Shown here one piece after another: positions 27,243 through 35,706 of a stretch of 64,000 nucleotides of DNA (positions within the stretch are counted from its first letter, which is position 1; every line of letters begins with the position of its first letter). The stretch lies in assembly GCA_037442505.1 (NCBI GenBank), contig JBBIPZ010000002.1, forward strand, positions 80,558 through 144,557, read 5' to 3'. The notes under the pieces were generated by a model. The model did no database searches and was not told the origin of the DNA. It saw nothing but the letters and a program-made list of their open reading frames with translations. The stretch comes from JBBIPZ01 sp037442505 [NCBI: Deltaproteobacteria bacterium] (GTDB lineage: Bacteria > CALINM01). The position numbers and the translations under genes are program-made.

Positions 27243-28477
27243 CTACCGGTTTTTTTTAGAATTGATGTTAAAGCTATAGCGATGGCAGCAAAAAAAGCTG
27301 CCATGTAAAAGCTTGATGTAAAGCTGCCCGTCTTTTCTGCAAGAACACCAGCGATAGATGGGCCTGTAATTTGACCTAAGCCAAATATAAACGTTATAAA
27401 ACCAAATGCCTGCGCAGCCTTTTGAGGTCCCACATAGTCACCAACTGCTGCTGCCATTATAGATGGAATGCTCCATGCGACAACACCAAAGAAAAAAATC
27501 GAAAAATAAAGAAATGCTCCCGGCAATTTGGTGGCTACCAGGATATAAGAGACAAACTGAAAAAAGAAAACAAGCATTAGTCCAGTCTTTCTCCCCAGTT
27601 TATCAGAAAGTGTGCCAAATACAGGTCCTGACAAAAGGCTAAAAAGCCCAACCGCTGACCAAAAGTTGCCAGCAACTGATTCAGGAAAGCCGCGTTCTTT
27701 AACGAGTGTTGTTACAATAAACGTTGCATAAATAACGTAGGTATAACCAAATAAGAAATAAATCGCCCCAAGATGATAAATAATGCCACTTCTATAAATA
27801 TTTGTGATTTTATAATTGTCTGGCTTTACATTTATTTCAACATTGCTTTCGCTACCAACCGGGTTTAGCCCCATATCTTGCGGCTTGTTTCTAAGTAGCA
27901 ATAAACATAAAGCTGCCACAATTATTACGATAATTCCCAGGATCAACCAGCTTATCCTCCAGCCTTCACTACCAACACTTGAATTAATAAACGGGATAAG
28001 TTTGCCAGAAAAAACAATAGCAAATCCACTGCCTATTACAATAAAGCCAGCAGCTTTTCCCCGCTTGTTTTTAGTGAACCATGCAGACACCAGTCCCATC
28101 ATTGGTACGTTAGAGGCTCCGCTACCAATACCAGTTAAAAAATAAAGGAAAAGGGCAAACAAAAAGTTCGTAGCCGCCCCAACAAGAATCATTGATACAC
28201 CTACAATAAGCAAAGCAATAAAGATTGTTAATCTTGCTCCGAATCGTTGAGAAAGGGTTCCACTAATAAAAACAGCAACCAAATACCCGATAAAATTGCC
28301 AGTGCTGATATAGCCCATCTGTGCATAACTTAACTTGAGTGTAGAAGCCATTGATGGCAAAAGCATTCCCAGAGCAAAACGACCAAGCCCCAAACACGCA
28401 AAGATACAAAGTGTGCCGGTTATAACAACTACCCAACCATAATGAAAAGAGGAACGGTTTTTCTCTGGTTGATGCAT
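27239..28477 (-). CDS. Major facilitator superfamily transporter
   Basis: 412 residues with about 12 membrane helices in two six-helix halves. The MFS loop 2-3 motif is GTLSQRFGARL (about 79-89) and its second-half partner is GTLSDKLGRKTG (about 282-293). It resembles YbfB/oxalate-formate antiporter-like permeases for small organic anions; the substrate is unknown. It ends tail-to-tail with the OB protein gene, the two stops overlapping by 4 bases. Confidence 0.85.
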   Translation of the reverse strand: MHQPEKNRSSFHYGWVVVITGTLCIFACLGLGRFALGMLLPSMASTLKLSYAQMGYISTGNFIGYLVAVFISGTLSQRFGARLTIFIALLIVGVSMILVGAATNFLFALFLYFLTGIGSGASNVPMMGLVSAWFTKNKRGKAAGFIVIGSGFAIVFSGKLIPFINSSVGSEGWRISWLILGIIVIIVAALCLLLLRNKPQDMGLNPVGSESNVEINVKPDNYKITNIYRSGIIYHLGAIYFLFGYTYVIYATFIVTTLVKERGFPESVAGNFWSAVGLFSLLSGPVFGTLSDKLGRKTGLMLVFFFQFVSYILVATKLPGAFLYFSIFFFGVVAWSIPSIMAAAVGDYVGPQKAAQAFGFITFIFGLGQITGPSIAGVLAEKTGSFTSSFYMAAFFAAIAIALTSILKKTGS

Positions 28478-28508
28478 TTGAGAAATTATAACAATGTTTT
28501 AAAAAAAG

Positions 28509-29759
28509 TCAATCTTTAATAGCAATTAAGGAATCAAGATCAATCAAACGTGCTGCAAATTCATTCTTGCCGGGGTTTTCTTTTAGATAAACCTTAAGAT
28601 ATTCGCGGGAGATTGCTCTAAAATAATTGTTTTCTTTTTTATCAAGCAGACAAAAAAGTTTTTTATTTTTGAAGCGTTTTGGGAAGTTGACTCTTTTTTC
28701 ATTGTCAATTAAACGAAGACGTTTGACCCTTTCTATCTTTTCGGTATGAGAAACTTGATTGTCCATGGAGGCAGCCTTTGTTCCAGACCGTTTAGAATAA
28801 GGAAATATATGCATGTAACTTATGTCTGTATTTTTTAAAAGTTGTTCAGTCTCTGAAAAAAGGGCTAAATCTTCTCCCGGAAATCCAACTATTACATCAA
28901 CACCAATACTGGCAAGAGGGAAAAATTCTCTAATCGTCTCAACAGATTTCACAAAATCTTTAACGTTATATTTTCTACCCATTAAAGAAAGTATTCTGTC
29001 ACTGCCACTTTGTAAAGATATATGAAAATGTGGACAAAAATTTTCCATTTCAGCAAGAATGGCAAGAAGTTCAGAAGTAATCTCAGTGGGATAAAGTGAG
29101 GATAGTCTTATGCGAAAAGGATAAGACTCTTTACTGATTGAATACATCAAATTTTGAATGTTTTCACCAAATTCAATGCCCCATTTTCCTAAATGAATTC
29201 CAGTTATTATAACTTCTTGTTCGTCGCGAAGATGCCATAGGTTTTTTAAAACAAGATCTTTTTGCATACTTACTGGTTTACCTCTTACAAGAGGAACAAT
29301 GCAGTAACTACAGTAGCTATCGCAGCCATCTTGTATTTTCAAGACAGCTCGACTTCGTTCTTTAAAACTATGCTTGAATTCAAAATTGAGATTACTTGAA
29401 TAGTGAACAGCGGTCCCGGATAATATTTCCGGAATATTTATCTTATCGTTGTTCTGATAAATATTTGTGACAAAAGGCAATGATAAAAGGTAATCTTTAG
29501 CCTTTTCAGCATAACAGCCTGTTACAACTATTTTTGCTGTTGGATTATCTTTGTGGAATTTGTTTAACGCCTGCCGACAACCTGCTTCAGCCTTTTCTGT
29601 AACACAACAGGTGTTATAAACGATTATGTCTGCATTCTTAGAATTTGTCGTGATGTTAAAACCTAATTGCAAAAACTTTTCAGATAAGAGGTTTTTCTCA
29701 AATTGGTTAACCTTACATCCAGAAAAGCCAATATATACATTCAAAACATTAGTTTTCAT
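28509..29759 (-). CDS. mtaB: tRNA (t6A37) methylthiotransferase MtaB
   Basis: 416 residues: an N-terminal UPF0004 domain with three cluster cysteines (FSGCKVNQFE, NTCCVTEKA, TGCYAEK), a radical SAM domain with CDSYCSYC, and a C-terminal TRAM-like region. MtaB adds a methylthio group to N6-threonylcarbamoyladenosine at position 37 of ANN-decoding tRNAs. The motif set distinguishes it from MiaB by overall length and the GCKVNQ start. Confidence 0.92.
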   Translation of the reverse strand: MKTNVLNVYIGFSGCKVNQFEKNLLSEKFLQLGFNITTNSKNADIIVYNTCCVTEKAEAGCRQALNKFHKDNPTAKIVVTGCYAEKAKDYLLSLPFVTNIYQNNDKINIPEILSGTAVHYSSNLNFEFKHSFKERSRAVLKIQDGCDSYCSYCIVPLVRGKPVSMQKDLVLKNLWHLRDEQEVIITGIHLGKWGIEFGENIQNLMYSISKESYPFRIRLSSLYPTEITSELLAILAEMENFCPHFHISLQSGSDRILSLMGRKYNVKDFVKSVETIREFFPLASIGVDVIVGFPGEDLALFSETEQLLKNTDISYMHIFPYSKRSGTKAASMDNQVSHTEKIERVKRLRLIDNEKRVNFPKRFKNKKLFCLLDKKENNYFRAISREYLKVYLKENPGKNEFAARLIDLDSLIAIKD

Positions 29760-29764
29760 AACAG

Positions 29765-30472
29765 CTACCAGCTCCTACCAGCTCCTCCGCCACCACTACT
29801 TCCTCCTCCAAAACCACCAAACCCACCACCACCGAATCCACCACCAAACCCTCCAAAACCACCAAATCCTCCGCCTCTGTAAACACCTCTATAACCATTT
29901 CTTGCCCTAAAAAAAATATTTAACAAAATAACGATTAAAAAAATTAATGCAAATAGTTCTGCTTCATACCTTTTTTTCTTTTTTGTTTTTTTGCCTGTTC
30001 CACCTGTTTTTAGCTTTTTGTATAGCGTGTAACTGCCTTTAATAACTGCATTCTCATAATTTTTAAGCTTTAAATCCTGTAGCATCGTTGAGTCAATGAT
30101 ATGACCAATTTCACCATCAGTTAAAATGCCTTCAAGACCATAACCTGTTTGAATAAATATTTTTTTGTCATCGATTGATAAAACGAGAAGCAGCCCATTA
30201 TCTTTTCCAGATTCTCCAATCTTCCATTTGTCAAACACTGCCTGTGAATAACCTTTGATATCGGCATTATCAATATTTTTTACGATCAAAATGGCGTATT
30301 CTGCTAAACCTTCATTTTTGAGTTTTTTGCTTATGTTTTTGAGCTCTTTTTTACCGTCTTCTGACAACACCCCGGCGAAGTCGTTAATATAATCAACTGG
30401 TTTAGGTATTTCAAAGGCTGTTATAATTAAAAGAAGCAGTGAGAAGAGAAAAAAACCATTAAACTTCTTCAT
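29765..30472 (-). CDS. TPM-domain membrane protein with Gly-rich tail (YgcG family)
   Basis: 235 residues. An N-terminal signal sequence (about 1-19), a TPM domain (about 27-150, with VDYINDFAGVLSEDGK and NGLLLVLSIDDKKIFIQTGYGLEG), a basic stretch, one membrane helix (about 170-188) and a Gly/Phe-rich tail ending in GAGRSW. TPM proteins are linked to membrane-protein quality control and photosystem repair; the bacterial YgcG type has no firm function. It overlaps the nucleotidyltransferase-like gene by 14 bases. Confidence 0.85.
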   Translation of the reverse strand: MKKFNGFFLFSLLLLIITAFEIPKPVDYINDFAGVLSEDGKKELKNISKKLKNEGLAEYAILIVKNIDNADIKGYSQAVFDKWKIGESGKDNGLLLVLSIDDKKIFIQTGYGLEGILTDGEIGHIIDSTMLQDLKLKNYENAVIKGSYTLYKKLKTGGTGKKTKKKKRYEAELFALIFLIVILLNIFFRARNGYRGVYRGGGFGGFGGFGGGFGGGGFGGFGGGSSGGGGAGRSW

Positions 30473-31184
30473 TAAAGACCTTGCTGAAAAATTCTAACTC
30501 TTCGATGTAATTTAAAATTAGAGTTTCTAAGATATTTTTTGTTATTTTAACATCGTCGCGTCTCATGGTGTAGAGATTTTTAATTCCATTAAAAGGTTTG
30601 TTGAAATATGCTTCAAGTGCATTTATAACATCAAATCTTGTCTCAGGCAACGGCAACCCTTTTAGGCGTAAAATCTGTTTAAGTAAAACTATTGTAGAGG
30701 TCAGGGATTTGTAGAGTACATCTTGATTTTTAATCAATGCGTCTTTTGCAAAAAGCATCTTCCTCAAACCAATAACTTTTGACCTGATTTCAGTCTCACA
30801 CTGTTTTCTAATATCGCTTAAGTTTAACTCAATGTCTTTTAAAAAATCGTCTCCATAAAGCAACATGTTTTTCTCTTTTATCTCAATAAATTCGACAGGA
30901 AAAACATCCTTGGCCTCAATTACCTCTTTTCCTCTAAGCATTAACGGAACGCTAAAAGGATAGTTTTTGTATTTTTTATAAATGCTGCTGACACGTAAGA
31001 TGGTTGTGTTATCGCATTCATTTTTGAGAATTATGAAGGTGTTGATATCAGAAACACCAAAGTGAAAGTCTTCCTGAATAATAATACTACCAAAAAGATA
31101 AAGAGATAAAATATCGTTACCAAGTTCAGATGTCAATTTTGAGGAGAAATCATCGATAATCTCTTTAAATTTTTTCAGTTTCAT
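30459..31184 (-). CDS. Nucleotidyltransferase-like protein of unknown function
   Basis: 241 residues. The first 100 look like a pol-beta-type nucleotidyltransferase fold with LYLFGSIIIQEDFHFGVSDINTFIIL near residues 27-52; the rest is mostly helical. The usual GS-x-D-x-D pair is SDIN here, so the second metal-binding Asp is Asn and the protein may be inactive or bind nucleotide only. Its ATG overlaps the moaC stop (ATGA). No specific function is assigned. Confidence 0.6.
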   Translation of the reverse strand: MKLKKFKEIIDDFSSKLTSELGNDILSLYLFGSIIIQEDFHFGVSDINTFIILKNECDNTTILRVSSIYKKYKNYPFSVPLMLRGKEVIEAKDVFPVEFIEIKEKNMLLYGDDFLKDIELNLSDIRKQCETEIRSKVIGLRKMLFAKDALIKNQDVLYKSLTSTIVLLKQILRLKGLPLPETRFDVINALEAYFNKPFNGIKNLYTMRRDDVKITKNILETLILNYIEELEFFSKVFNEEV

Positions 31185-31666
31185 AGTGTTTCCTCCCTTA
31201 TAAAGGTGCCACTTTTACCGCCGCTCTTTTTCATAAGTTTAATCTCACTTATGATAATCCCTTTATCTATCGCCTTACACATATCGTAGATAGCCAATGC
31301 GGCAATAGAAGCACCTGTCATTGCTTCCATCTCGACTCCAGTAACGTCATAGGATTTTGCCATACTATAAATTGTAATCTCACCTTTGTCTTCGTCTATA
31401 CTAAAATCTATTTTGACGGAATTCAAAAAAATAGGGTGACAAAGTGGTATTAACTCCGGGGTTTTTTTTGCAGCCATTATTCCTGCAATTCTTGCGACAC
31501 CAAAAACGTCGCCCTTTTTTACACCTTCATTAAGTATTGTAGAAAGCGTTGTTTTATCCATCCTAACAATAGCGGTTGCTAAAGCTTCTCTGACGGTTTT
31601 AGATTTATCGGAAACATCAACCATTATCGCATTGCCTTTTTCGTCTAAATGAGTGAGTTTTCCCAT
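31181..31666 (-). CDS. moaC: Cyclic pyranopterin monophosphate synthase MoaC
   Basis: 161 residues from the ATG at 31666, chosen because GGAGG lies 5 bases before it. It starts with the MoaC signature LTHLDEKGNAIMVDVSDK and holds ELIPLCHPIFLN (about 75) and VEMEAMTGASIAALAIYDMCKA (about 113-134). It converts the MoaA product to cyclic pyranopterin monophosphate in molybdenum cofactor synthesis. moaA and other moa genes are not adjacent. Confidence 0.95.
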   Translation of the reverse strand: MGKLTHLDEKGNAIMVDVSDKSKTVREALATAIVRMDKTTLSTILNEGVKKGDVFGVARIAGIMAAKKTPELIPLCHPIFLNSVKIDFSIDEDKGEITIYSMAKSYDVTGVEMEAMTGASIAALAIYDMCKAIDKGIIISEIKLMKKSGGKSGTFIREETL

Positions 31667-31738
31667 CTGACCCTCCATCAAAGAAGTTAATATATAAATT
31701 TTAAAGCTTTAATCCAAATAATGTAAGCAAAACTTTTT

Positions 31739-31766
31739 TTGCAAACTTTTTCGTAAATGTTATAAT
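31739..31766 (+). promoter_or_regulatory. Promoter for a leaderless epimerase message
   Basis: TTGCAA (31739-31744), a 16-base spacer and a perfect TATAAT (31761-31766) end just 6 bases before the ATG at 31773. No Shine-Dalgarno fits between, so the mRNA would begin at or next to the start codon. Confidence 0.6.
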
Positions 31767-31772
31767 TATAAC

Positions 31773-32669
31773 ATGAAAATTTTTGTAACGGGAGGAACTG
31801 GTTTTATAGGGAAAAAAGTTACCGGTGCGCTAATGAAGGATGGCCACACACTTTTTCTTCTCACCCGTTCAAAAAATAACAAAAAGGATTCAGATACAGT
31901 TAAATATATCGAAGGTAATCCCAGTGTTACCGGTGAATGGCAAAAGATTATTAAAGATTGTGATGTAATCGTCAATCTTGTGGGCGAAACGATCGGCCAA
32001 AAATGGAACGAAGATGTTAAAAAAAGAATTCGAGAAAGTAGAATTTATGCTACAAAAAATATCGTAGATGCAATACCCGAAGGCAAGAACATAACTTTAA
32101 TGAGCACGTCAGCAGTAGGTTATTATGGATTTCATGAAGACGAAGAAATTGACGAATCATTTCCACCAGGCAAAGATTTTCTTGCAGGAGTTGCTAAAGA
32201 TTGGGAAGCTGAGGCATTAAAAGCAAAGAATAAAGGTGCAAGGGTTGTAATTACACGTTTTGGCCTTGTGATTGGTGAAAATGGTGGGTTATTGGAAAGA
32301 CTTATACCGATTTTTAAAAGTTATGCCGGAGGGCCTATAGGTAGTGGAAATCAATGGTTTTCCTGGGTTTTCATTGATGACCTTGTAAAGGCATATCTGT
32401 ATTTACTTTATTCAAAAAACCTTGATGGTGCTTTTAATATTACTTCTCCAAAACCGGTTAGAAATAAAGAATTCACTAAAGCCTTAGCAAAGGCTCTGGG
32501 TGTTTTTGCTGTATTTCCGATTCCGCTTTTTGCTATAAGATTGGTGATGGGTGAGTTTGCTGAATACTCTATAAATGGCCAAAGGGTAATACCCAAAAAG
32601 CTAACAGAATTAGGTTTTAAATTTGACCATCCTGACATTTTCGAGGCACTTCAATTGGTTGTAAAGTAA
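31773..32669 (+). CDS. TIGR01777/YfcH family NAD-dependent epimerase-like protein
   Basis: 298 residues with the Rossmann motif TGGTGFIGKKV at residues 6-16, family-typical VNLVGETI (about 67-74) and STSAVGYYG (about 110-118), and a C-terminal DUF1731 region. It is an extended SDR protein; the role of YfcH-type proteins is unknown (E. coli YfcH is not essential). Divergent from moaC and preceded by a promoter predicted to give a leaderless mRNA. Confidence 0.88.
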   Translation: MKIFVTGGTGFIGKKVTGALMKDGHTLFLLTRSKNNKKDSDTVKYIEGNPSVTGEWQKIIKDCDVIVNLVGETIGQKWNEDVKKRIRESRIYATKNIVDAIPEGKNITLMSTSAVGYYGFHEDEEIDESFPPGKDFLAGVAKDWEAEALKAKNKGARVVITRFGLVIGENGGLLERLIPIFKSYAGGPIGSGNQWFSWVFIDDLVKAYLYLLYSKNLDGAFNITSPKPVRNKEFTKALAKALGVFAVFPIPLFAIRLVMGEFAEYSINGQRVIPKKLTELGFKFDHPDIFEALQLVVK

Positions 32670-32816
32670 CCGAATTTGCAAAAATAAAGCATAATAAACT
32701 ACAAGCTAAAGATTTAATTAAAGCTTATCTTTGATTAAAGATTGCGTTAAATACTTTTTGCTGTAAATATCAGCTGATTTTATTTAAAATATATTAAAAT
32801 ATTTTCGGAGGCGTTG

Positions 32817-33773
32817 ATGTTAAAAGCATCTAATTATGATATATTTGTCTCTGGTTCGCTTGCTTACGACAGAATAATGGACTTCCCTGGCAGGTTTGCT
32901 GAACATATTCTTCCTGAAAAACTTCATATTTTAAATATATGTTTTACAGTCAATGGTATGAAAGAAAAGTTTGGTGGTACTGCCGGAAATATTGCATACT
33001 CATTAAGTTTGCTTGGAGAAAAGCCAACAATTATTTCCACCATAGGCAAGGACTACGAACAGTATTTCAAATGGTTAAAGTATAACAATATAAATACTGA
33101 TAGAATTAAAATTATCGAAGACGAGTTCACAGCATCTGCATACATAACTACAGATCTAGCAGATAATCAAATTACAGGTTTTAATCCGGGAGCTATGAAG
33201 TATCCTTCTGCATATGATTTTAAAAATTTAAACAAAAATAAGAGTATTGCTATAATTTCTCCTGGTAATTTGATAGATATGGATAATTATGCAAAATTCT
33301 ATAAACAAAGCAATATCATGTATATTTGCGACCCAGGTCAATCGCTAACTGCATGGGAAAAGGATGCATTGATTGATTGGATTGAAGGCTCTTATATGTT
33401 GATAACAAACGATTACGAACTCGAACTAATAATGAAGATAACCGGCTTAAATGAAAAACAGATACTATCTAAAACTGCCTATCTTATAACAACTCTTGGA
33501 GAAAATGGCGTTAAAATTAAGTTTTGTGAAGAAACGATAAATGTGCCAGCAGCTAAAATTGAAAAGGTGTTAGATCCAACAGGTGCTGGGGATGCCTTTC
33601 GAGCAGGTTTATTAAAAGGTATAGTAAACAATTTTGATATCGAGACATCAGCAAAATTAGGTGTGGTGGCTGCAGCATATGCAGTTGAGCAATATGGCAC
33701 ACAGGAGCATTTTTATACAGTTTTGGATTTTATAAAGCGCTACGAAGAAAATTTTGGCAGGTTAAGTTTGTAA
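32817..33773 (+). CDS. PfkB-family carbohydrate/nucleoside kinase
   Basis: 318 residues from the ATG at 32817, set by GGAGG at 32807-32811. It has the PfkB N-terminal GG-type signature (KFGGTAGNIAYSLSLLG near 42-58) and the catalytic DPTGAGDAFRAGL (anion hole and base Asp) near 255-267. Closest look is to adenosine kinase-like members (SGSLAYDRIMDFPG start), but ribokinase-like substrates are possible. It sits just before a phosphofructokinase gene. Confidence 0.85.
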   Translation: MLKASNYDIFVSGSLAYDRIMDFPGRFAEHILPEKLHILNICFTVNGMKEKFGGTAGNIAYSLSLLGEKPTIISTIGKDYEQYFKWLKYNNINTDRIKIIEDEFTASAYITTDLADNQITGFNPGAMKYPSAYDFKNLNKNKSIAIISPGNLIDMDNYAKFYKQSNIMYICDPGQSLTAWEKDALIDWIEGSYMLITNDYELELIMKITGLNEKQILSKTAYLITTLGENGVKIKFCEETINVPAAKIEKVLDPTGAGDAFRAGLLKGIVNNFDIETSAKLGVVAAAYAVEQYGTQEHFYTVLDFIKRYEENFGRLSL

Positions 33774-33803
33774 AATTTATGCAGTTTTACAATGGAGGTT
33801 TGT

Positions 33804-34895
33804 ATGGGAAAAGCACTTAAAATAGCAATAAATACTGGTGGTGGTGATGCTCCCGGATTGAATGCGGTGATAGAAGCCGTTGTTATGTCAGCCTACAGCA
33901 GACATTGGGAAGTTTATGGCATAAAAAATGGTTATCTGGGCTTATTGGATACGGATGAAATTATTCATCTTACCCCTGATAAGGTGAGAAATATCGCATC
34001 CTTGGGCGGAACAATACTCGGCACAACCAATCGTGGCAATCCTTTTCAGATGCCGGTTCCTTGTATTACAGGAGAAACACAGATTAAAGATTTATCAGAT
34101 AAGGTGATTGAAAACTTCAAAAGGTTACGTTTTGACTGTTTGGTTGCCGTTGGTGGTGATGGCAGTTTGAAGATAGCTTATGATTTTTTCAAAAAAGGAA
34201 TGCCAGTAATAGGCGTTCCCAAAACGATTGATAATGATCTGGGGGGAACTGTTATAACCTTTGGTTTTGATACTGCTGTAAGTATCGCAACAGAAGCTAT
34301 AGACAGACTTCATTCCACAGCCAAGTCACATGAAAGGGTAATGGTTGTTGAGGTGATGGGTAGGCGTGCTGGCTGGATAGCGTTAAATAGTGGAATTTCA
34401 GGAGGAGCACATGTAATCCTGATTCCAGAGATACCTTTTGATATAGAAAAGATTTGTGATCATATTATGGAAAGAGAGCTGCAGGGGAAAAAATATTCTA
34501 TAATTGTAGCTGCAGAGGGCGCAGTTCCTGTTGGTGGTACGGAAATTGTTAAAGAAGGTGCCGTTGGTGGAAGGCAGGACGTTGTTCTGGGTGGTGTTGC
34601 AGAATATGTAGCAAAAGAAATTGCAAAAAAAACTGGAAAAGATACACGTTCACTTGTGCTTGGACATCTTCAACGGGGTGGGTCTCCAACTACTTTTGAT
34701 AGACTTTTGTCACTAAGGTTTGGTGCGGCAGCTGTCCGTGCGATTGAGGCAGGAGAGTTTGGCTCAATGGTTGCGCTATTGCCGCCGCATATCAGGACGG
34801 TTCCTCTCAACGAGGCATTAACTATGAAAAGGGTCCCACTTGATGGTGATACTGTTCAGACAGCCAGAGATTTAGGCATTTCATTTGGAGATTGA
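33804..34895 (+). CDS. 6-phosphofructokinase (Gly104/Lys124 type)
   Basis: 363 residues from the ATG at 33804, fixed by GGAGG five bases upstream. PFK motifs: INTGGGDAPGLN (near 9-20), VGGDGSLKIAYDF (about 110) and GVPKTIDNDLGG (about 132). GGDGS (Gly at position 104 of the standard numbering) usually means ATP use, while PKTIDND (Lys at 124) is usual in pyrophosphate enzymes. The combination occurs in Streptomyces-like ATP enzymes, so ATP use is inferred. It is longer than E. coli PfkA (320). Confidence 0.88.
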   Translation: MGKALKIAINTGGGDAPGLNAVIEAVVMSAYSRHWEVYGIKNGYLGLLDTDEIIHLTPDKVRNIASLGGTILGTTNRGNPFQMPVPCITGETQIKDLSDKVIENFKRLRFDCLVAVGGDGSLKIAYDFFKKGMPVIGVPKTIDNDLGGTVITFGFDTAVSIATEAIDRLHSTAKSHERVMVVEVMGRRAGWIALNSGISGGAHVILIPEIPFDIEKICDHIMERELQGKKYSIIVAAEGAVPVGGTEIVKEGAVGGRQDVVLGGVAEYVAKEIAKKTGKDTRSLVLGHLQRGGSPTTFDRLLSLRFGAAAVRAIEAGEFGSMVALLPPHIRTVPLNEALTMKRVPLDGDTVQTARDLGISFGD

Positions 34896-34904
34896 GGTTG
34901 CCTT

Positions 34905-35681
34905 GTGAATAGACTCGATTTCGTTGATGGCAACTATAAAACAAAAGAGAAAGAGCTATCTTTTATCACTAAGCTATCTCCATCTTTTCAGTTTTATCGT
35001 CAGATACTGCCTATTGTTTTCAAAGCGAGTAGTTTAGCAAAAAAAGGCTTATATAACGATGAAGAATGGTGTAATAGCAGTATTGATGCATTAAGAGCAT
35101 TAGAATCAGCAGGAATAAAGTTTGACATAAGAGGCGTCGAAAATTTTAAAAACCTTGATGTCCCTTGTGTTTTCATCGGAAACCATATGAGCACGCTTGA
35201 AACATTTATCCTGCCATGTATGATAGTACCTTACAGAAGGGTCACGTTTGTAGTAAAACAAAGCCTTGTTGAGTATCCAGTATTTAAATATGTAATGCGG
35301 TCAAGAGATCCTATTACAGTAACGAGAACAAATCCAAGGGAAGATTTAAAAACGGTGCTCGAAGGTGGAAAAAAGCGTTTAAGCGAAGGTGTGTCAATAA
35401 TTATTTTCCCACAAACGACGAGGGTTTTGCAGTTTGATCCGAAAGAGTTTAACACTATTGGGATAAAACTTGCTCAAAGGGCAAACGTTCCCGTTGTGCC
35501 GATAGCTTTAAAAACAGATGCATGGAGGAACGGAAAGCTACTTAAAGATTTTGGGAAGATTGACCCTGAAAAAAAAGTATTTTTTGAGTTTGGCAATCCT
35601 ATCTGGATTAAAGATAAAGGTATAGAGGAGCATAAGCAAGTTGTTGGTTTTATTCAATCAAGGCTGCAGCAATGGAGCTAA
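34905..35681 (+). CDS. PlsC-like 1-acyl-glycerol-3-phosphate acyltransferase
   Basis: 258 residues, GTG start, 9 bases after the phosphofructokinase gene. The PlsC fold is recognisable: GNHMSTLETF (about 82-91) takes the place of the acyltransferase motif NHxxxxD, here with Glu, and IIFPQTTRVLQF (about 165-176) takes the place of the usual FPEGTR. These changes recur in a distinct lineage of PlsC-like proteins, so catalysis may be kept, but the exact acceptor is unknown. Converges with the ClC gene. Confidence 0.75.
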   Translation: MNRLDFVDGNYKTKEKELSFITKLSPSFQFYRQILPIVFKASSLAKKGLYNDEEWCNSSIDALRALESAGIKFDIRGVENFKNLDVPCVFIGNHMSTLETFILPCMIVPYRRVTFVVKQSLVEYPVFKYVMRSRDPITVTRTNPREDLKTVLEGGKKRLSEGVSIIIFPQTTRVLQFDPKEFNTIGIKLAQRANVPVVPIALKTDAWRNGKLLKDFGKIDPEKKVFFEFGNPIWIKDKGIEEHKQVVGFIQSRLQQWS

Positions 35682-35706
35682 AATTGAAGGATGATTATTG
35701 ATCTTC

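Noticed and set aside
29765-29880. Tandem CCACCA-like repeats as a possible CRISPR or satellite
   Set aside because: They encode the Gly-rich tail of the TPM protein; there are no spacers of constant length.
29626-29910. A plus-strand frame rich in His and Gln opposite the TPM gene tail
   Set aside because: It is the complement of the Gly-rich repeat codons, not a separate gene.
32670-32816. Repeated AAAGATT/TTAAAGC words in the spacer
   Set aside because: AT-rich short words without a clear inverted or tandem structure; the only supported elements are the Shine-Dalgarno and a TAAAAT box before the PfkB-family gene.
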